This document shows positions 1 to 7,950 of a DNA stretch of 41,614 bases, in pieces. Position 1 is the first letter of the stretch. Each line of letters starts with the position of its first letter. A model generated the notes under the pieces. It searched no databases. It worked only from the letters and a program-made list of their open reading frames with translations, and was not told the DNA's origin. Location of the stretch: the IMG/VR virus record IMGVR_UViG_3300029893_000023, positions 1-41,614 of that record. One strand, given 5' to 3'. The translations under genes were made by a program, and so were the position numbers. The DNA is from a virus.

Positions 1-33
1 CCAGGCCGAAGCCTTGGTCGAGGAGGTTCCAGC

Positions 34-1557
34 ATGATTCGAATCTTAGCTCTAGCCCTGACCCTCGGCCTGCCCGGCACCGCGAGCGCCGCCGGCGCCG
101 GCTGCCAGGATACCTCCGGGCCCCTCGTGCTCGAGAAGGTGAAGGCGTCGGCTGCCGGCTCTCAGATTATCGGGTGCATCAACCGGAGCCTGGAAATCCT
201 TTCATTCTCCACCGCTCCCTCCTACGGCTCCACCACGACCAGCATGACCGCGGTGGGGATCTGGGCCAGCACCTGGGCCGCGACCGGGCACGGGGACGCC
301 TACAACGTCACCGTGAGCTCGGACGCCTACCTCAAGGAGCGCCTGCAGGTGGGGACGACGTTCTACGTGCAGAATGGGCGCGTGGCGATCGGAAGCAAGG
401 ACCCGGTGAGCTCCGGCGGCGCCGGCGTGTCCCGACTCTTCGTCACGGGCAGCGGCCCGCTGACGCTCCGCAACTCCGACGAGCCGAGCGGCGGCGGCGG
501 CGGCTGGGCGTACGACCACGGCTTACTGCTGGGCGGGCACACCGGATACGGTTGGCTCCAGACATTCAACGGGACTCCTCTGCGGTTCAATCCCCTGGGG
601 AACCCCGTGTCCGTCGGGGGCCAGTTCACCGTCCTGGGCGCCTCGGGCACCGTCAACGGCGCCTTCAACGCGACCGGCGCGATGGCGGCCGGCGGGGTGC
701 TCACCGGACTGAGCTCCGGCACCGTCGTCGGCTCCTCCGTCGGCGGCCTGGGCGTCGGCAAGACCGGCCTCTCCGGCGGCCTATTGGTGGTGCGCTCCAC
801 CGACACCACCGCCGCGCACGACACGCTGAGGGTGGAGCAGAACGACGGCGACCCGATCTTTGTGTGTGAGGAGAGCGGGGAGTGCGGCATCGGCACGGCG
901 AGCCCTGGAAGCAAACTTCACGCCTACACGGCGACCGGCGACATCGCGGTCACCATCGAGAATGACAACGCGGGGCCCTCGGACGGGAACGTCAGCCTCA
1001 ACCTGGACCGTACGTTCAACGTCCGCACGGCGCAGATGCAGTTCCAAACGGCGGGCGTCACCGACTGGTACATGGGCATCCTCCGCAACGCGGGCTCGCC
1101 GGTCAGCAACTGGTACCTGGGCACGGGGAGCGATGTCTCGGTAACGGCTCCCGCCCTGGCCGTCATCAAAACCGGAGATATTGGTATCGGGACGATCAGC
1201 CCCGCCACCAAGCTCCACATGAGCAGCGGGACGCTCACCTTAGACGGTACCGCGCCCAAGATTCGCACCGGAGCGTCAACCGATCCCGCGTTATCCGGTT
1301 GCGGAACCTCCCCGACCATCGTCGGAAGCGATCTAGCCGGGACGATCACCGTAGGCACCGACGGCGGCGGGGTGACGGCCTGTACTCTCACGTTCGCGGC
1401 GACCTACACCACGACCCCGGCTTGCACGATCACCGGCGACAACACGGCGGTCACGCTCGCGTTCACGGCCCGGTCGGCCACGGCGTTCACGGTTTCGTCG
1501 AGCGCGGACATGCAGGGCGATGTGCTGACCTACATCTGCATCGGGGTTGACCCGTGA
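34..1557 (+). CDS. Secreted tail-fibre-like virion protein
   Basis: The product is 507 residues. A hydrophobic N-terminus ending in TASA/A looks like a signal peptide (about residues 1-19). The body is rich in Gly, Thr and Ser, with motifs typical of trimeric phage fibres: GIGTASPGSKLH near residue 290 and GIGTISPATKLH near residue 390 are the same repeat. The C-terminal 90 residues form a beta-rich domain common at the ends of phage fibre proteins. The start follows a strong GAGGAGG ribosome site at 20-26. It lies at the head of the lysis cassette and, if the molecule closes, follows the fibre gene at the right edge. I infer a receptor-binding or decorating role. A signal peptide on a virion protein is unusual. 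Confidence 0.6.
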   Translation: MIRILALALTLGLPGTASAAGAGCQDTSGPLVLEKVKASAAGSQIIGCINRSLEILSFSTAPSYGSTTTSMTAVGIWASTWAATGHGDAYNVTVSSDAYLKERLQVGTTFYVQNGRVAIGSKDPVSSGGAGVSRLFVTGSGPLTLRNSDEPSGGGGGWAYDHGLLLGGHTGYGWLQTFNGTPLRFNPLGNPVSVGGQFTVLGASGTVNGAFNATGAMAAGGVLTGLSSGTVVGSSVGGLGVGKTGLSGGLLVVRSTDTTAAHDTLRVEQNDGDPIFVCEESGECGIGTASPGSKLHAYTATGDIAVTIENDNAGPSDGNVSLNLDRTFNVRTAQMQFQTAGVTDWYMGILRNAGSPVSNWYLGTGSDVSVTAPALAVIKTGDIGIGTISPATKLHMSSGTLTLDGTAPKIRTGASTDPALSGCGTSPTIVGSDLAGTITVGTDGGGVTACTLTFAATYTTTPACTITGDNTAVTLAFTARSATAFTVSSSADMQGDVLTYICIGVDP

Positions 1558-1676
1558 GACTCCTGCTCCTCGCCCTCTCCCTGACCGCCTGCTCCGAGCC
1601 CCGCCACGTCGGGATACCGGAGTGCCCGGCGAACGTGAACACGGACGCGCTCAGGTGTTCGGGAAGGAAGTGGTGA
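1554..1676 (+). CDS. Small lipoprotein, 40 residues
   Basis: GTG start overlapping the stop of the fibre gene (GTGA). The product begins with a short charged end and a hydrophobic run, followed by the lipobox LTAC with Cys13. A 27-residue mature part contains two further cysteines. It resembles small phage outer-membrane lipoproteins such as Rz1-type spanins or superinfection-exclusion lipoproteins. Its position in the lysis cassette supports an envelope role. It is too short for a family assignment. Confidence 0.5.
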   Translation: MRLLLLALSLTACSEPRHVGIPECPANVNTDALRCSGRKW

Positions 1677-1867
1677 ATCCGAAGCACGAAGGGTGTATGG
1701 CTTGCGTCGATGCTGGCGAAGACTTCGATTGGTGCCGTTGCTGTGGGCGCGGAGCGAAACGACTTGAACAGTTCATCGAGGAGCAGCAGCCAGAAACACA
1801 GCTCGGTCGAGCAATTAGACTTGCCCGTGGCGGTGAAGAGCCGCCGCAGCGGCGGGGCTTCGCATGA
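1673..1867 (+). CDS. Cysteine-rich small protein, 64 residues
   Basis: GTG start overlapping the previous stop (GTGA), with GGAAGG just upstream. Four cysteines lie in the first half (CMAC, then WCRCC), suggesting a small zinc-binding or disulphide fold. The second half is a charged helix with EQFIEEQQPE. An upstream ATG at 1547 is open in the same frame but would overlap the lipoprotein completely, so the GTG is preferred. The stop overlaps the next start (ATGA). Function unknown. Confidence 0.45.
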   Translation: MNPKHEGCMACVDAGEDFDWCRCCGRGAKRLEQFIEEQQPETQLGRAIRLARGGEEPPQRRGFA

Positions 1868-2166
1868 CGCTCTATCTGCTCGTCGTCGGCTTGATCTTGT
1901 GCGGCAACACCAAGTTCGTCACGCAGTGGTGCGCCCTGGATTATGTGCGAGCGGACGCACACGCTCCCCGCGTCGATTTCTTCCTGTCCCAGGACAACGC
2001 GGCCAGGGAGTACGCGGCGGCACCGCAGGGGTCGGCGAGGCTGTTCAAGATCGAAGTGGATTGCAACTTTCGCGCACAACACAACCTGTCGATCAAGGAA
2101 CTGAACGTCCTGCCCGCCCAGTCCTACGAGGTCAGCGACAAGGCGAGCGTGAAGGCGAAACCATGA
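1864..2166 (+). CDS. Hypothetical protein with N-terminal membrane segment
   Basis: The product is 100 residues. Residues 1-14 (MTLYLLVVGLILCG) are a hydrophobic export or membrane signal. If Cys13 is lipidated this would be a further lipoprotein, but the lipobox is poor. The rest is soluble with two more cysteines (Cys23, Cys66). ATGA couplings link it to both neighbours. No family recognised; position suggests an envelope or lysis accessory protein. Confidence 0.5.
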   Translation: MTLYLLVVGLILCGNTKFVTQWCALDYVRADAHAPRVDFFLSQDNAAREYAAAPQGSARLFKIEVDCNFRAQHNLSIKELNVLPAQSYEVSDKASVKAKP

Positions 2167-2402
2167 AGCTACAAGACGAGATACGCGAAGTGCTGAACCG
2201 CAATTCGGCAGAGAACCCTTCGAACACTCCGGATTTCATCCTGGCGCAATTTCTCTTGAACTGCCTCGACTCGTTCAATTGCGCGGTGCAACAGCGTGAG
2301 ACTTGGTATGGGCGCGATGCGCGACCCAGGGAGACAGTGGAGGCCAAGTCTTGGCCCTCCGCGCCTACGCCTTCATGGCCGCGATGGGGCTGGCGATCCT
2401 GA
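2163..2402 (+). CDS. Conserved small phage protein
   Basis: The product is 79 residues, starting by ATGA overlap. Residues 1-50 contain NRNSAENPSNTPDFILAQFL followed by a WYGRD motif. This pattern recurs in small proteins of unrelated tailed phages and has no known function. The last 30 residues are Pro/Trp/Arg-rich and look less conserved. The DNA near 2340-2430 is also open in another frame encoding a hydrophobic peptide, so the true 3' end may be more complex. Confidence 0.6.
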   Translation: MKLQDEIREVLNRNSAENPSNTPDFILAQFLLNCLDSFNCAVQQRETWYGRDARPRETVEAKSWPSAPTPSWPRWGWRS

Positions 2403-2434
2403 CCGTCGCGGCGATGGGGAGCGTGATCCCATGA
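2375..2434 (+). CDS. Possible tiny membrane peptide
   Basis: An ATG opens a 19-residue hydrophobic peptide (MAAMGLAILTVAAMGSVIP) whose stop overlaps the next ATG (ATGA). The frame is open upstream to a TTG at 2303. No clear ribosome site is visible, so translation would rely on coupling. It fits the chain of overlapping mini-genes in this cassette but could be chance. Confidence 0.25.
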   Translation: MAAMGLAILTVAAMGSVIP

Positions 2435-2508
2435 TCGCCCGAGCCCTAGTCCGCATCTTCACTCTCGCCATCGTGGCGGGGGCTTGGGTGGGGAGGCGGG
2501 TTTGCTGA
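2431..2508 (+). CDS. Possible small membrane peptide, 25 residues
   Basis: ATG start overlapping the preceding stop. The peptide begins MIARALVRIF and continues with a short hydrophobic stretch (TLAIVAGAWVG). It looks like a single membrane helix with positive flanks. The stop overlaps the next candidate start. Support is only the overlap chain and hydrophobicity. Confidence 0.3.
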   Translation: MIARALVRIFTLAIVAGAWVGRRVC

Positions 2509-2603
2509 CCTGGCCCTGGAACGCCGTCGCCGCGGTGGCGGTCCTCGTCGCTCTCAACCTGTTCATAGCGGCGTTTATTCACGCCGGGAAGGGCGAAGGA
2601 TGA
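2502..2603 (+). CDS. Single-pass membrane peptide, possible holin or lysis accessory
   Basis: TTG start preceded by GGGAGGCGGG at an acceptable distance. The 33-residue product has one strong transmembrane helix (about residues 8-27) with a short N-terminus and a basic tail. The stop overlaps the next ATG (ATGA). Such single-pass peptides beside an endolysin and spanin-like genes often act as small holins or holin regulators. That role is inferred from place and topology only. Confidence 0.45.
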   Translation: MLTWPWNAVAAVAVLVALNLFIAAFIHAGKGEG

Positions 2604-3001
2604 GGAGGCTTGCGGTTGAGTGCGCGCTGGTGGCGGCTCTGTTCGGACTCACCGCCATTCTCACGGGCTGCGCCGCTCACCGCAACCGCGTCCCAAAGCC
2701 GGTGCAGGAGTACTACAACGGCGTCTGCTGGGTCCGCTGCTTCAACTACCCGCGCCTCGACCTCGCCGTCTGCGTGACGTGCCGGGAGACCGTCCAGCTC
2801 GAATGCGACGGCGCCACGCGCTACGACGACGGGCGCCCGCGCCAGAAGGGCGACCCGATCGGCGCCTGTCACGATGGCAGCACCAACACCATCTGGCTGG
2901 AGCGACCTGAGGACTGGGTCCATGAGGCCTGCCACGCCGACGGGACGTTCTCGCGCAGGACGTGCGGGCGGTATTTCCAGTGGCCCAAGGAGGCGCCATG
3001 A
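2600..3001 (+). CDS. Lipoprotein with HExxH motif, possible metallopeptidase
   Basis: The product is 133 residues. Residues 5-24 are a signal sequence ending in lipobox LTGC (Cys24). The mature part is cysteine-rich (Cys43, 47, 58, 61, 69, 90, 111, 122), which suits an exported disulphide-bonded protein. Residues 106-112 read WVHEACH, a perfect HExxH zinc-peptidase signature within a region predicted helical. A third zinc ligand is not obvious. Short lipoproteins with an HExxH core occur in phage lysis regions; catalytic activity is unproven. ATGA overlaps at both ends place it firmly in the cassette. Confidence 0.6.
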   Translation: MRRLAVECALVAALFGLTAILTGCAAHRNRVPKPVQEYYNGVCWVRCFNYPRLDLAVCVTCRETVQLECDGATRYDDGRPRQKGDPIGACHDGSTNTIWLERPEDWVHEACHADGTFSRRTCGRYFQWPKEAP

Positions 3002-3234
3002 GCTACCAGCACCTGGACCGCGAAACCCTGGCGAAGGTCGCTTTGACCCTCCTGGCCCTAGGCCTTATCGCCGCCTTCAGTGGCTGTACCCAGGCGTTCG
3101 TTGAAGTCCGGCACGATCGCGCATCCCGCCTCGACAAGCCGCCGGACACCGTTTTATCCGTCGGCGCCCGCTGGTATTTCTGGGACGCATATGGCGACTG
3201 GCTGGCCAACAAGGTCAAGGAGGCTCAGAAATGA
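2998..3234 (+). CDS. Small lipoprotein, candidate outer-membrane spanin
   Basis: The product is 78 residues. A hydrophobic segment (about residues 13-28) ends in lipobox FSGC (Cys30). The 48-residue mature chain is short and ends in a charged helix. ATGA overlap couples it to the next gene, which encodes a membrane-anchored coiled coil. A short lipoprotein next to a one-helix coiled-coil protein is the architecture of a two-component spanin. Here the lipoprotein comes first, the reverse of the usual Rz/Rz1 order. Assignment is by architecture, not similarity. Confidence 0.5.
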   Translation: MSYQHLDRETLAKVALTLLALGLIAAFSGCTQAFVEVRHDRASRLDKPPDTVLSVGARWYFWDAYGDWLANKVKEAQK

Positions 3235-3581
3235 GCTCCTACGTGATTTGGACCGTCGTCGTCGCTCCGATCATCGGCCTCCTCGTTCATGTCGTTCGAA
3301 CTCGCTTCGAGATCCGGGCGAAGACCCCGCTCCAGCTTCTGCAGGACCAGCTCGCCAAGCGCGAAGCGGAATTGATCGAAATCCGAGCGCAGGACCGGCG
3401 CGAGAGGGATGAGTACCTTCAAGCGCTCGGAGCCATCCAGGCGACCATGGAGGAGATGGCTAAAGATATGCGCTCCCTGCGAGAGGAGGAGCGCGCCGGC
3501 CGGGCCAAGGTCCACGAACGTCTCGACACCGTAGAGAAGGACCTGACTGTCATCAAAACGCGGCTGGAGCCAGGGGCTTAG
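3231..3581 (+). CDS. Membrane-anchored coiled-coil protein, candidate inner-membrane spanin
   Basis: The product is 116 residues. Residues 4-22 form one N-terminal membrane helix. Residues 30-112 are an almost continuous charged coiled coil (LQLLQDQLAKREAELIEIRA, later RSLREEERAG). This N-in, C-out topology with a long periplasmic coil matches an inner-membrane spanin, or alternatively a holin-like protein of some phages. It overlaps the lipoprotein gene upstream and abuts the endolysin downstream. Confidence 0.5.
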   Translation: MSSYVIWTVVVAPIIGLLVHVVRTRFEIRAKTPLQLLQDQLAKREAELIEIRAQDRRERDEYLQALGAIQATMEEMAKDMRSLREEERAGRAKVHERLDTVEKDLTVIKTRLEPGA

Positions 3582-4172
3582 ATGGCTGAATCGTCCGGCG
3601 ACTGGCTCCAGTGGGCGGTGGAGAAGCTTTTCTCATGGCTCAGCGGCGCCTTCACCCGTCAGCAGGCCGGCATCGACGGCCCTTCGATTACGACCGCAGT
3701 TTCCATAGAGGCAACCGGCTACAGCCGCGAGGCCGAGGAAGCGGCGATCCGACAGCGGATTCTGGACTACGCCCGCGCCCAGGTGAACGAGCCCTATGCC
3801 TTCGGCGCCGAGGTAAAGCCGGGCGAGGATGGAGAATCCTGGGACTGCTCGGAGCTGGCAGAGCACGCCTATCTAGCCGGTGGCCTGGCCTACCCTGACG
3901 GATCGAACTACCAGCGCGCGCATTGTAGGGGGCGCCGTGTGATGGAACCCAAGCCGGCCGATCCTTTCTTCTTCGATCCAAACGCGTCCGGTATCGGGCA
4001 TACCGGGCTCTATGTCGGCGACGGCATTGTGATCGAGGCCCGCGGAAAACCAGTCAGGCGCGTTCGTTTGCTATCGCGCCATGAGATCGAATCGCATCCG
4101 CGCTTCGCCGGCTGGTTCCGGCATCCAGATTTCGCCTACCCAATGGAGGAGCGCTATCCGGGGGCGGCATGA
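3582..4172 (+). CDS. NlpC/P60-type peptidoglycan hydrolase (endolysin)
   Basis: The product is 196 residues. Residues 52-155 carry the NlpC/P60 cysteine-peptidase core: a helix leading to WDCSEL with nucleophile Cys89, then GIGHTGLYVGDG with His140, and Glu152 where the third catalytic residue normally lies. The family cleaves D-Glu/diaminopimelate peptide bonds in the cell wall. Residues 1-50 form a separate N-terminal region without a signal peptide, so the enzyme should need a holin for access. It starts directly after the coiled-coil gene, the expected place in a lysis cassette. Confidence 0.8.
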   Translation: MAESSGDWLQWAVEKLFSWLSGAFTRQQAGIDGPSITTAVSIEATGYSREAEEAAIRQRILDYARAQVNEPYAFGAEVKPGEDGESWDCSELAEHAYLAGGLAYPDGSNYQRAHCRGRRVMEPKPADPFFFDPNASGIGHTGLYVGDGIVIEARGKPVRRVRLLSRHEIESHPRFAGWFRHPDFAYPMEERYPGAA

Positions 4173-4360
4173 CCATCCTGATCCAAAAGGAAAAGGGCGA
4201 GGAGCATCCAAAGGTGTTCGTCGTCCTCGACCAGACGGAGAATGTCCCGGATGGGCTGGATGTGAAGGACTTGCTAGTCCATGCGGCTTTACGGGTGAGG
4301 CGATACCTGAAGAATCAGCACATCATCCGGCTCCCAAAGCCGGAGGGGGCTAAGCGATGA
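4169..4360 (+). CDS. Hypothetical protein, 63 residues
   Basis: Starts by ATGA overlap with the endolysin gene and ends by ATGA overlap with the next. It is a small basic soluble protein with beta-strand character (KVFVVLDQ) and no membrane segment or cysteine. Unrecognised; its place suggests a late accessory role. Confidence 0.55.
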   Translation: MTILIQKEKGEEHPKVFVVLDQTENVPDGLDVKDLLVHAALRVRRYLKNQHIIRLPKPEGAKR

Positions 4361-4671
4361 CTCCTGAGGAAATCCAGGCAGCGATTCAGCGATGCGTAAG
4401 GGCGGTTCGTGGCGCGGCTCATGAACTGAAGGGCATCAAGGGAGTCTGGGGCTTCATCAAGGCCGCTCCTGAGGTTGTCCAGTGGGCGAACAGGCTGAAG
4501 GAGGAAAAGCAGCTCGCCGGCCAGGACGCCAAGAAGATCGCGGTTGAGGCGCTTCTGCTTCTGGTCCCCGACCGATGGGTCCCGGATGTCGTCGCCCGGC
4601 CCTACGTGGGTTGGGTAGTCGAACGGGCTTACGCCGAGCTCAAGCGGCGGCGACTGTTCGGATTGAAATAA
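4357..4671 (+). CDS. Hypothetical late protein, possibly LL-H-holin-like
   Basis: The product is 104 residues, largely helical. The pattern AGQDAKKIAVEALLLLVPDR followed by RPYVGWVVERAYAELK resembles small helical phage proteins sometimes annotated as LL-H family holins. It lacks a convincing transmembrane helix, so I keep the function open. It lies between the endolysin and the large tail gene. Confidence 0.5.
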   Translation: MTPEEIQAAIQRCVRAVRGAAHELKGIKGVWGFIKAAPEVVQWANRLKEEKQLAGQDAKKIAVEALLLLVPDRWVPDVVARPYVGWVVERAYAELKRRRLFGLK

Positions 4672-4720
4672 CGCCTTGGCGCGCGCGCTTCTGGCAAGCG
4701 CGATCGCTAGGGTGGGGAGG

Positions 4721-4819
4721 ATGTTCCTGGCGGCTCGCATCCTATACCCCGCAAAGTCCGGGGAACTGTGGGACGAGCTTAGGAGCATGGTGAAGGGAAC
4801 GAGACGACGGAAACGATGA
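4721..4819 (+). CDS. Possible tiny basic peptide, 32 residues
   Basis: An ATG preceded immediately by GGGGAGG (spacing unusually short; a GTG at 4712 is an alternative) opens a 32-residue Arg/Lys-rich peptide ending KGTRRRKR. Its stop overlaps the ATG of the next gene. It fills an otherwise empty 145-nt gap and may serve translational coupling. Weak support. Confidence 0.35.
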   Translation: MFLAARILYPAKSGELWDELRSMVKGTRRRKR

Positions 4820-7800
4820 TTCGAACGACTCGACATCCGAGACTACTGAAGACGCGCCTGGGTCCGTGGGAGGGCGGGATAAACGAAAACGCCCATCCTT
4901 CCGCCCTGCCTCCGAACAAGGCGCGAAAGATCCAGAACTTCCTCGTAGACGAGGAGCCTGGGTCCGCGGTTCAGCGGTTCGGTTATCGCAAGGTCTCGAC
5001 GCTTCCTTCCGGCAACGCCGCCCGAGACGGCTATATCTTTCAGAAGGCTGACGGTACGGCTTACTTCCTCGCCTCCGACGGCGAAAAGCTCTACTACACC
5101 ACCGACCCTTCCGTTCAAGCCAACTGGACGCTCCTGAAATCCGGCCTCAACTCCGACGGCTTCATGGAGTTCGAGACCGCCGAGAACAAGGTCTGGATGA
5201 CCAATGGCGTCGATCCGATCATGTCTTGGGACGGGACCACGTTGGTAGTCTACGACCGGACCTATACCTCTACCACCAACGCCGCGGCGGTGACCGGGAC
5301 CACGATCGACCACGCCGGCTTGACTGAGGCAGACGACTACTGGATCGGACAGAAACTCGTCTTCACCGTCGGAGCCAACGTCGGCACAGTCGTCACCATC
5401 ACCGACTTCGACGCCGCAAACGATCGCCTGACGTTTACCCCGGCCGTTACCGGCGCCGCGGTCACCGACCGATGGGTGCTCGGCCTGGACCTGTTTATCG
5501 CTCGCGCTGTTCGGTACTGGGACGGCCACTTGTGGTTCGGCAGCACTACGGACAACGGCTCCGAGCTCCGCTACAACCGCCTAACCGATCAGGACACCGG
5601 GGCCGACATCACGATCGACAACCCCAGGGCCTGGCCCGCGGCCAATCAACTCGACGTTTACTCCCAGGATGGAGACCGGGTGTGGGGCCTCTCGCCTGTC
5701 TGCCGCGATCGCATACTGGCCCACAAGTCCACAGGCCTTTTCCGGCTAGAGCGCGATCCCCTTACCACCTATCGCGTCGAGGTCGTAGACCGGGCCGTCG
5801 GTTCCAGATTCCCTAGATCCTGGGCGATCAAGCGCGTTCCTGGAACCGAAGGCCTCCTCTACTTCATCGGCCAGGACAAGGACCGCCTTCCGGAAGCCTA
5901 CCGGACGGACATGGTTTCCGTTCAACTGGTAGATCCCGACCAGGGAGTCTACCCGACGCTCAAGGCCCTGAAGCAGCCGAACACCGTTCAGCAGTCCATA
6001 TCGCTTGCCGCGACCGCGGATTTCGACGCCGGGGACAAGTCCACCTTGGTCAAGACCGACAACGGAAAGATCGAGGTTGGAGGGTTCGACACCAACGCCA
6101 AGTGGAACACCTACGTCTCGAAGTCGAATCTCGTAGTCGGCAACGTCGCCGGCAGCGTGGACATCCTCGGAATCCCGACCTGGGAAGCCAGGTACGAGGG
6201 AACCGCGATTCCAACGTCTTCGGACCCGGCCTGGAGCCAGGTTGGTACCTCCCAAGGCCTTACCGAAAGCGCAGCCAGCAGCATCCTATCACTGACTCAT
6301 GGCGGAGACTCCACGGTCCCCTACTATCAGCGCAAACGCGCCAGCGTCCTGGATTCTGCCAAGGATGCGTACCTGTGCATTCGAGCGCGGTGCGTCGTTG
6401 CCAGCAACGCGCAAACGGTTCACTTCGGCCTCTGGAACGGCTCCAAGGGTGTCTACATTGAGTTGATCCACGGAACGGGAGTTCGGATCAACGGCTCAAC
6501 CACTGTCGCCGGCAGCGTGGATAGCTTTGCGTTCTACCATCTTCTCTTGAAGTCCGACGGGACCTATAAGTTATGGAAAGATGGATCGCTCATTTCCTCC
6601 GGCAGCGCAGGAACGACGAGCCTCAATAAGGTCCAGATGGGACTTGGCACGAAGTTAGGAGGCGTAGACCCGCTGGTGACCGATGCCGACGCATTCGCCG
6701 GAGCTGGTGGATCGGCGATGGCAAGCAGCGGTATCGAGATCGACAAGCTCTACTACCAGTCCGACCTGAAGGATTCTGCGATCCCGGACACCATACCGAC
6801 TTCCGGGACGATCGTCGTTCCGATCGACTATACCAGGACGCCCGATGCACTTCTCCGCATCTACGCCACGGCTACCTTAAACGGCGGCACCATCGCACTC
6901 CGAAGCTGGACTTCCGGATCCTCGACGTTCACCAGCGACAACGACACAGGCTACGTCTCAGTAGCCAACGGCGCTGCCCCAACGTCGGCCGTGAAGCGGC
7001 ATCAACGCATCGAGCTCACCGTGACGCGCGCCGATCTAAGCGAAGGCCCTCAGGTCACGAATCTCCAGACCGGCATCCTATGGCGTTCGGGCGCGCAGTT
7101 CATCGGGGCCGCGATCGCGTCCTGGAGGACCTTCCTGGCGACCCTGACGACACCAGCAGGAACCGACCAGACGATCAAGATTCGCCGGGCCACGGTCTCT
7201 ACTACTCCGGTAGAGGGCGACTGGGGCGCCTGGGTCACGATCGCCAACGGCAACAACATCGGCACCATCCTATCCGACGCCACGCCGCCGGACACACGAT
7301 GGGTGGACCTGAAGGTCGAGCAAGGCCCGAGCTCCGCAGGAGCCGTTCCAGACGCCGACGCCCTGGTGATTCAGTGGAACGAAGGGTCGGAGAAGATCCT
7401 GCCGCTCCAGGGCATCGTTCACAAGGGCCGCTGGTTGATCGCCGGGGCCTCGAATACGGCATCGACAAATGACACCGTGGTTGTCAGCGACCGCAAGGAC
7501 GCCTGGGTCAAGTTCACCGGCTGGAACCTGAACTGGATGGGCCACTTCCAGGGAAAGTTCTACGGCTTCGACAGCACCTCGGACAAGATCTTCGAGCTCG
7601 ACGTGGATGGCGTTTATGACGACAACGGGACCACGGTCACGGCGATCATCGAGACCCGAGAGGAAGCCCCGGAAGAGGAGCTTCGCAAAGACCTTCGATT
7701 CAGCTACCTCCACGTCGGGGACATCGCCTGCACCATCACCGCCGACTACAAGCGTCCAGGGGACTCGGATTGGACCGGCTCGAAGAGCGTCACGACCGAC

Positions 7801-7950
7801 ACGACTTCCAAGGACCACAACCTGACCTTCTCTGCGGCGACCCTTGCTAAGCGGTTCCAGCGACGGTATCAGCACGCGGAAGCCGGGAAGGGATGTAAGC
7901 TGAGGGGAGAAACGATCTACTACGCAACGCGCGGAGCCCAGAGAGCATGA
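4816..7950 (+). CDS. Large tail protein (podovirus tail stabilisation type) with LamG-like domain
   Basis: The product is 1044 residues. The N-terminus (residues 15-55: GPWEGGINENAHPSALPP, then QNFLVDEEPGSAVQRFGY) is the signature of large tail proteins that form the tail knob or stabilise the head-tail joint in podoviruses. Residues 60-400 contain repeated beta-propeller-like segments (DGTAYFLASDG, GHLWFGSTTDNG, GTEGLLYFIGQD). Residues about 460-630 resemble a concanavalin/laminin-G fold (FAFYHLLLKSDGTYKLWKDG), often carbohydrate-binding. The C-terminal third is again beta-rich. It sits between the lysis cassette and the ejection genes. Confidence 0.7.
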   Translation: MIRTTRHPRLLKTRLGPWEGGINENAHPSALPPNKARKIQNFLVDEEPGSAVQRFGYRKVSTLPSGNAARDGYIFQKADGTAYFLASDGEKLYYTTDPSVQANWTLLKSGLNSDGFMEFETAENKVWMTNGVDPIMSWDGTTLVVYDRTYTSTTNAAAVTGTTIDHAGLTEADDYWIGQKLVFTVGANVGTVVTITDFDAANDRLTFTPAVTGAAVTDRWVLGLDLFIARAVRYWDGHLWFGSTTDNGSELRYNRLTDQDTGADITIDNPRAWPAANQLDVYSQDGDRVWGLSPVCRDRILAHKSTGLFRLERDPLTTYRVEVVDRAVGSRFPRSWAIKRVPGTEGLLYFIGQDKDRLPEAYRTDMVSVQLVDPDQGVYPTLKALKQPNTVQQSISLAATADFDAGDKSTLVKTDNGKIEVGGFDTNAKWNTYVSKSNLVVGNVAGSVDILGIPTWEARYEGTAIPTSSDPAWSQVGTSQGLTESAASSILSLTHGGDSTVPYYQRKRASVLDSAKDAYLCIRARCVVASNAQTVHFGLWNGSKGVYIELIHGTGVRINGSTTVAGSVDSFAFYHLLLKSDGTYKLWKDGSLISSGSAGTTSLNKVQMGLGTKLGGVDPLVTDADAFAGAGGSAMASSGIEIDKLYYQSDLKDSAIPDTIPTSGTIVVPIDYTRTPDALLRIYATATLNGGTIALRSWTSGSSTFTSDNDTGYVSVANGAAPTSAVKRHQRIELTVTRADLSEGPQVTNLQTGILWRSGAQFIGAAIASWRTFLATLTTPAGTDQTIKIRRATVSTTPVEGDWGAWVTIANGNNIGTILSDATPPDTRWVDLKVEQGPSSAGAVPDADALVIQWNEGSEKILPLQGIVHKGRWLIAGASNTASTNDTVVVSDRKDAWVKFTGWNLNWMGHFQGKFYGFDSTSDKIFELDVDGVYDDNGTTVTAIIETREEAPEEELRKDLRFSYLHVGDIACTITADYKRPGDSDWTGSKSVTTDTTSKDHNLTFSAATLAKRFQRRYQHAEAGKGCKLRGETIYYATRGAQRA

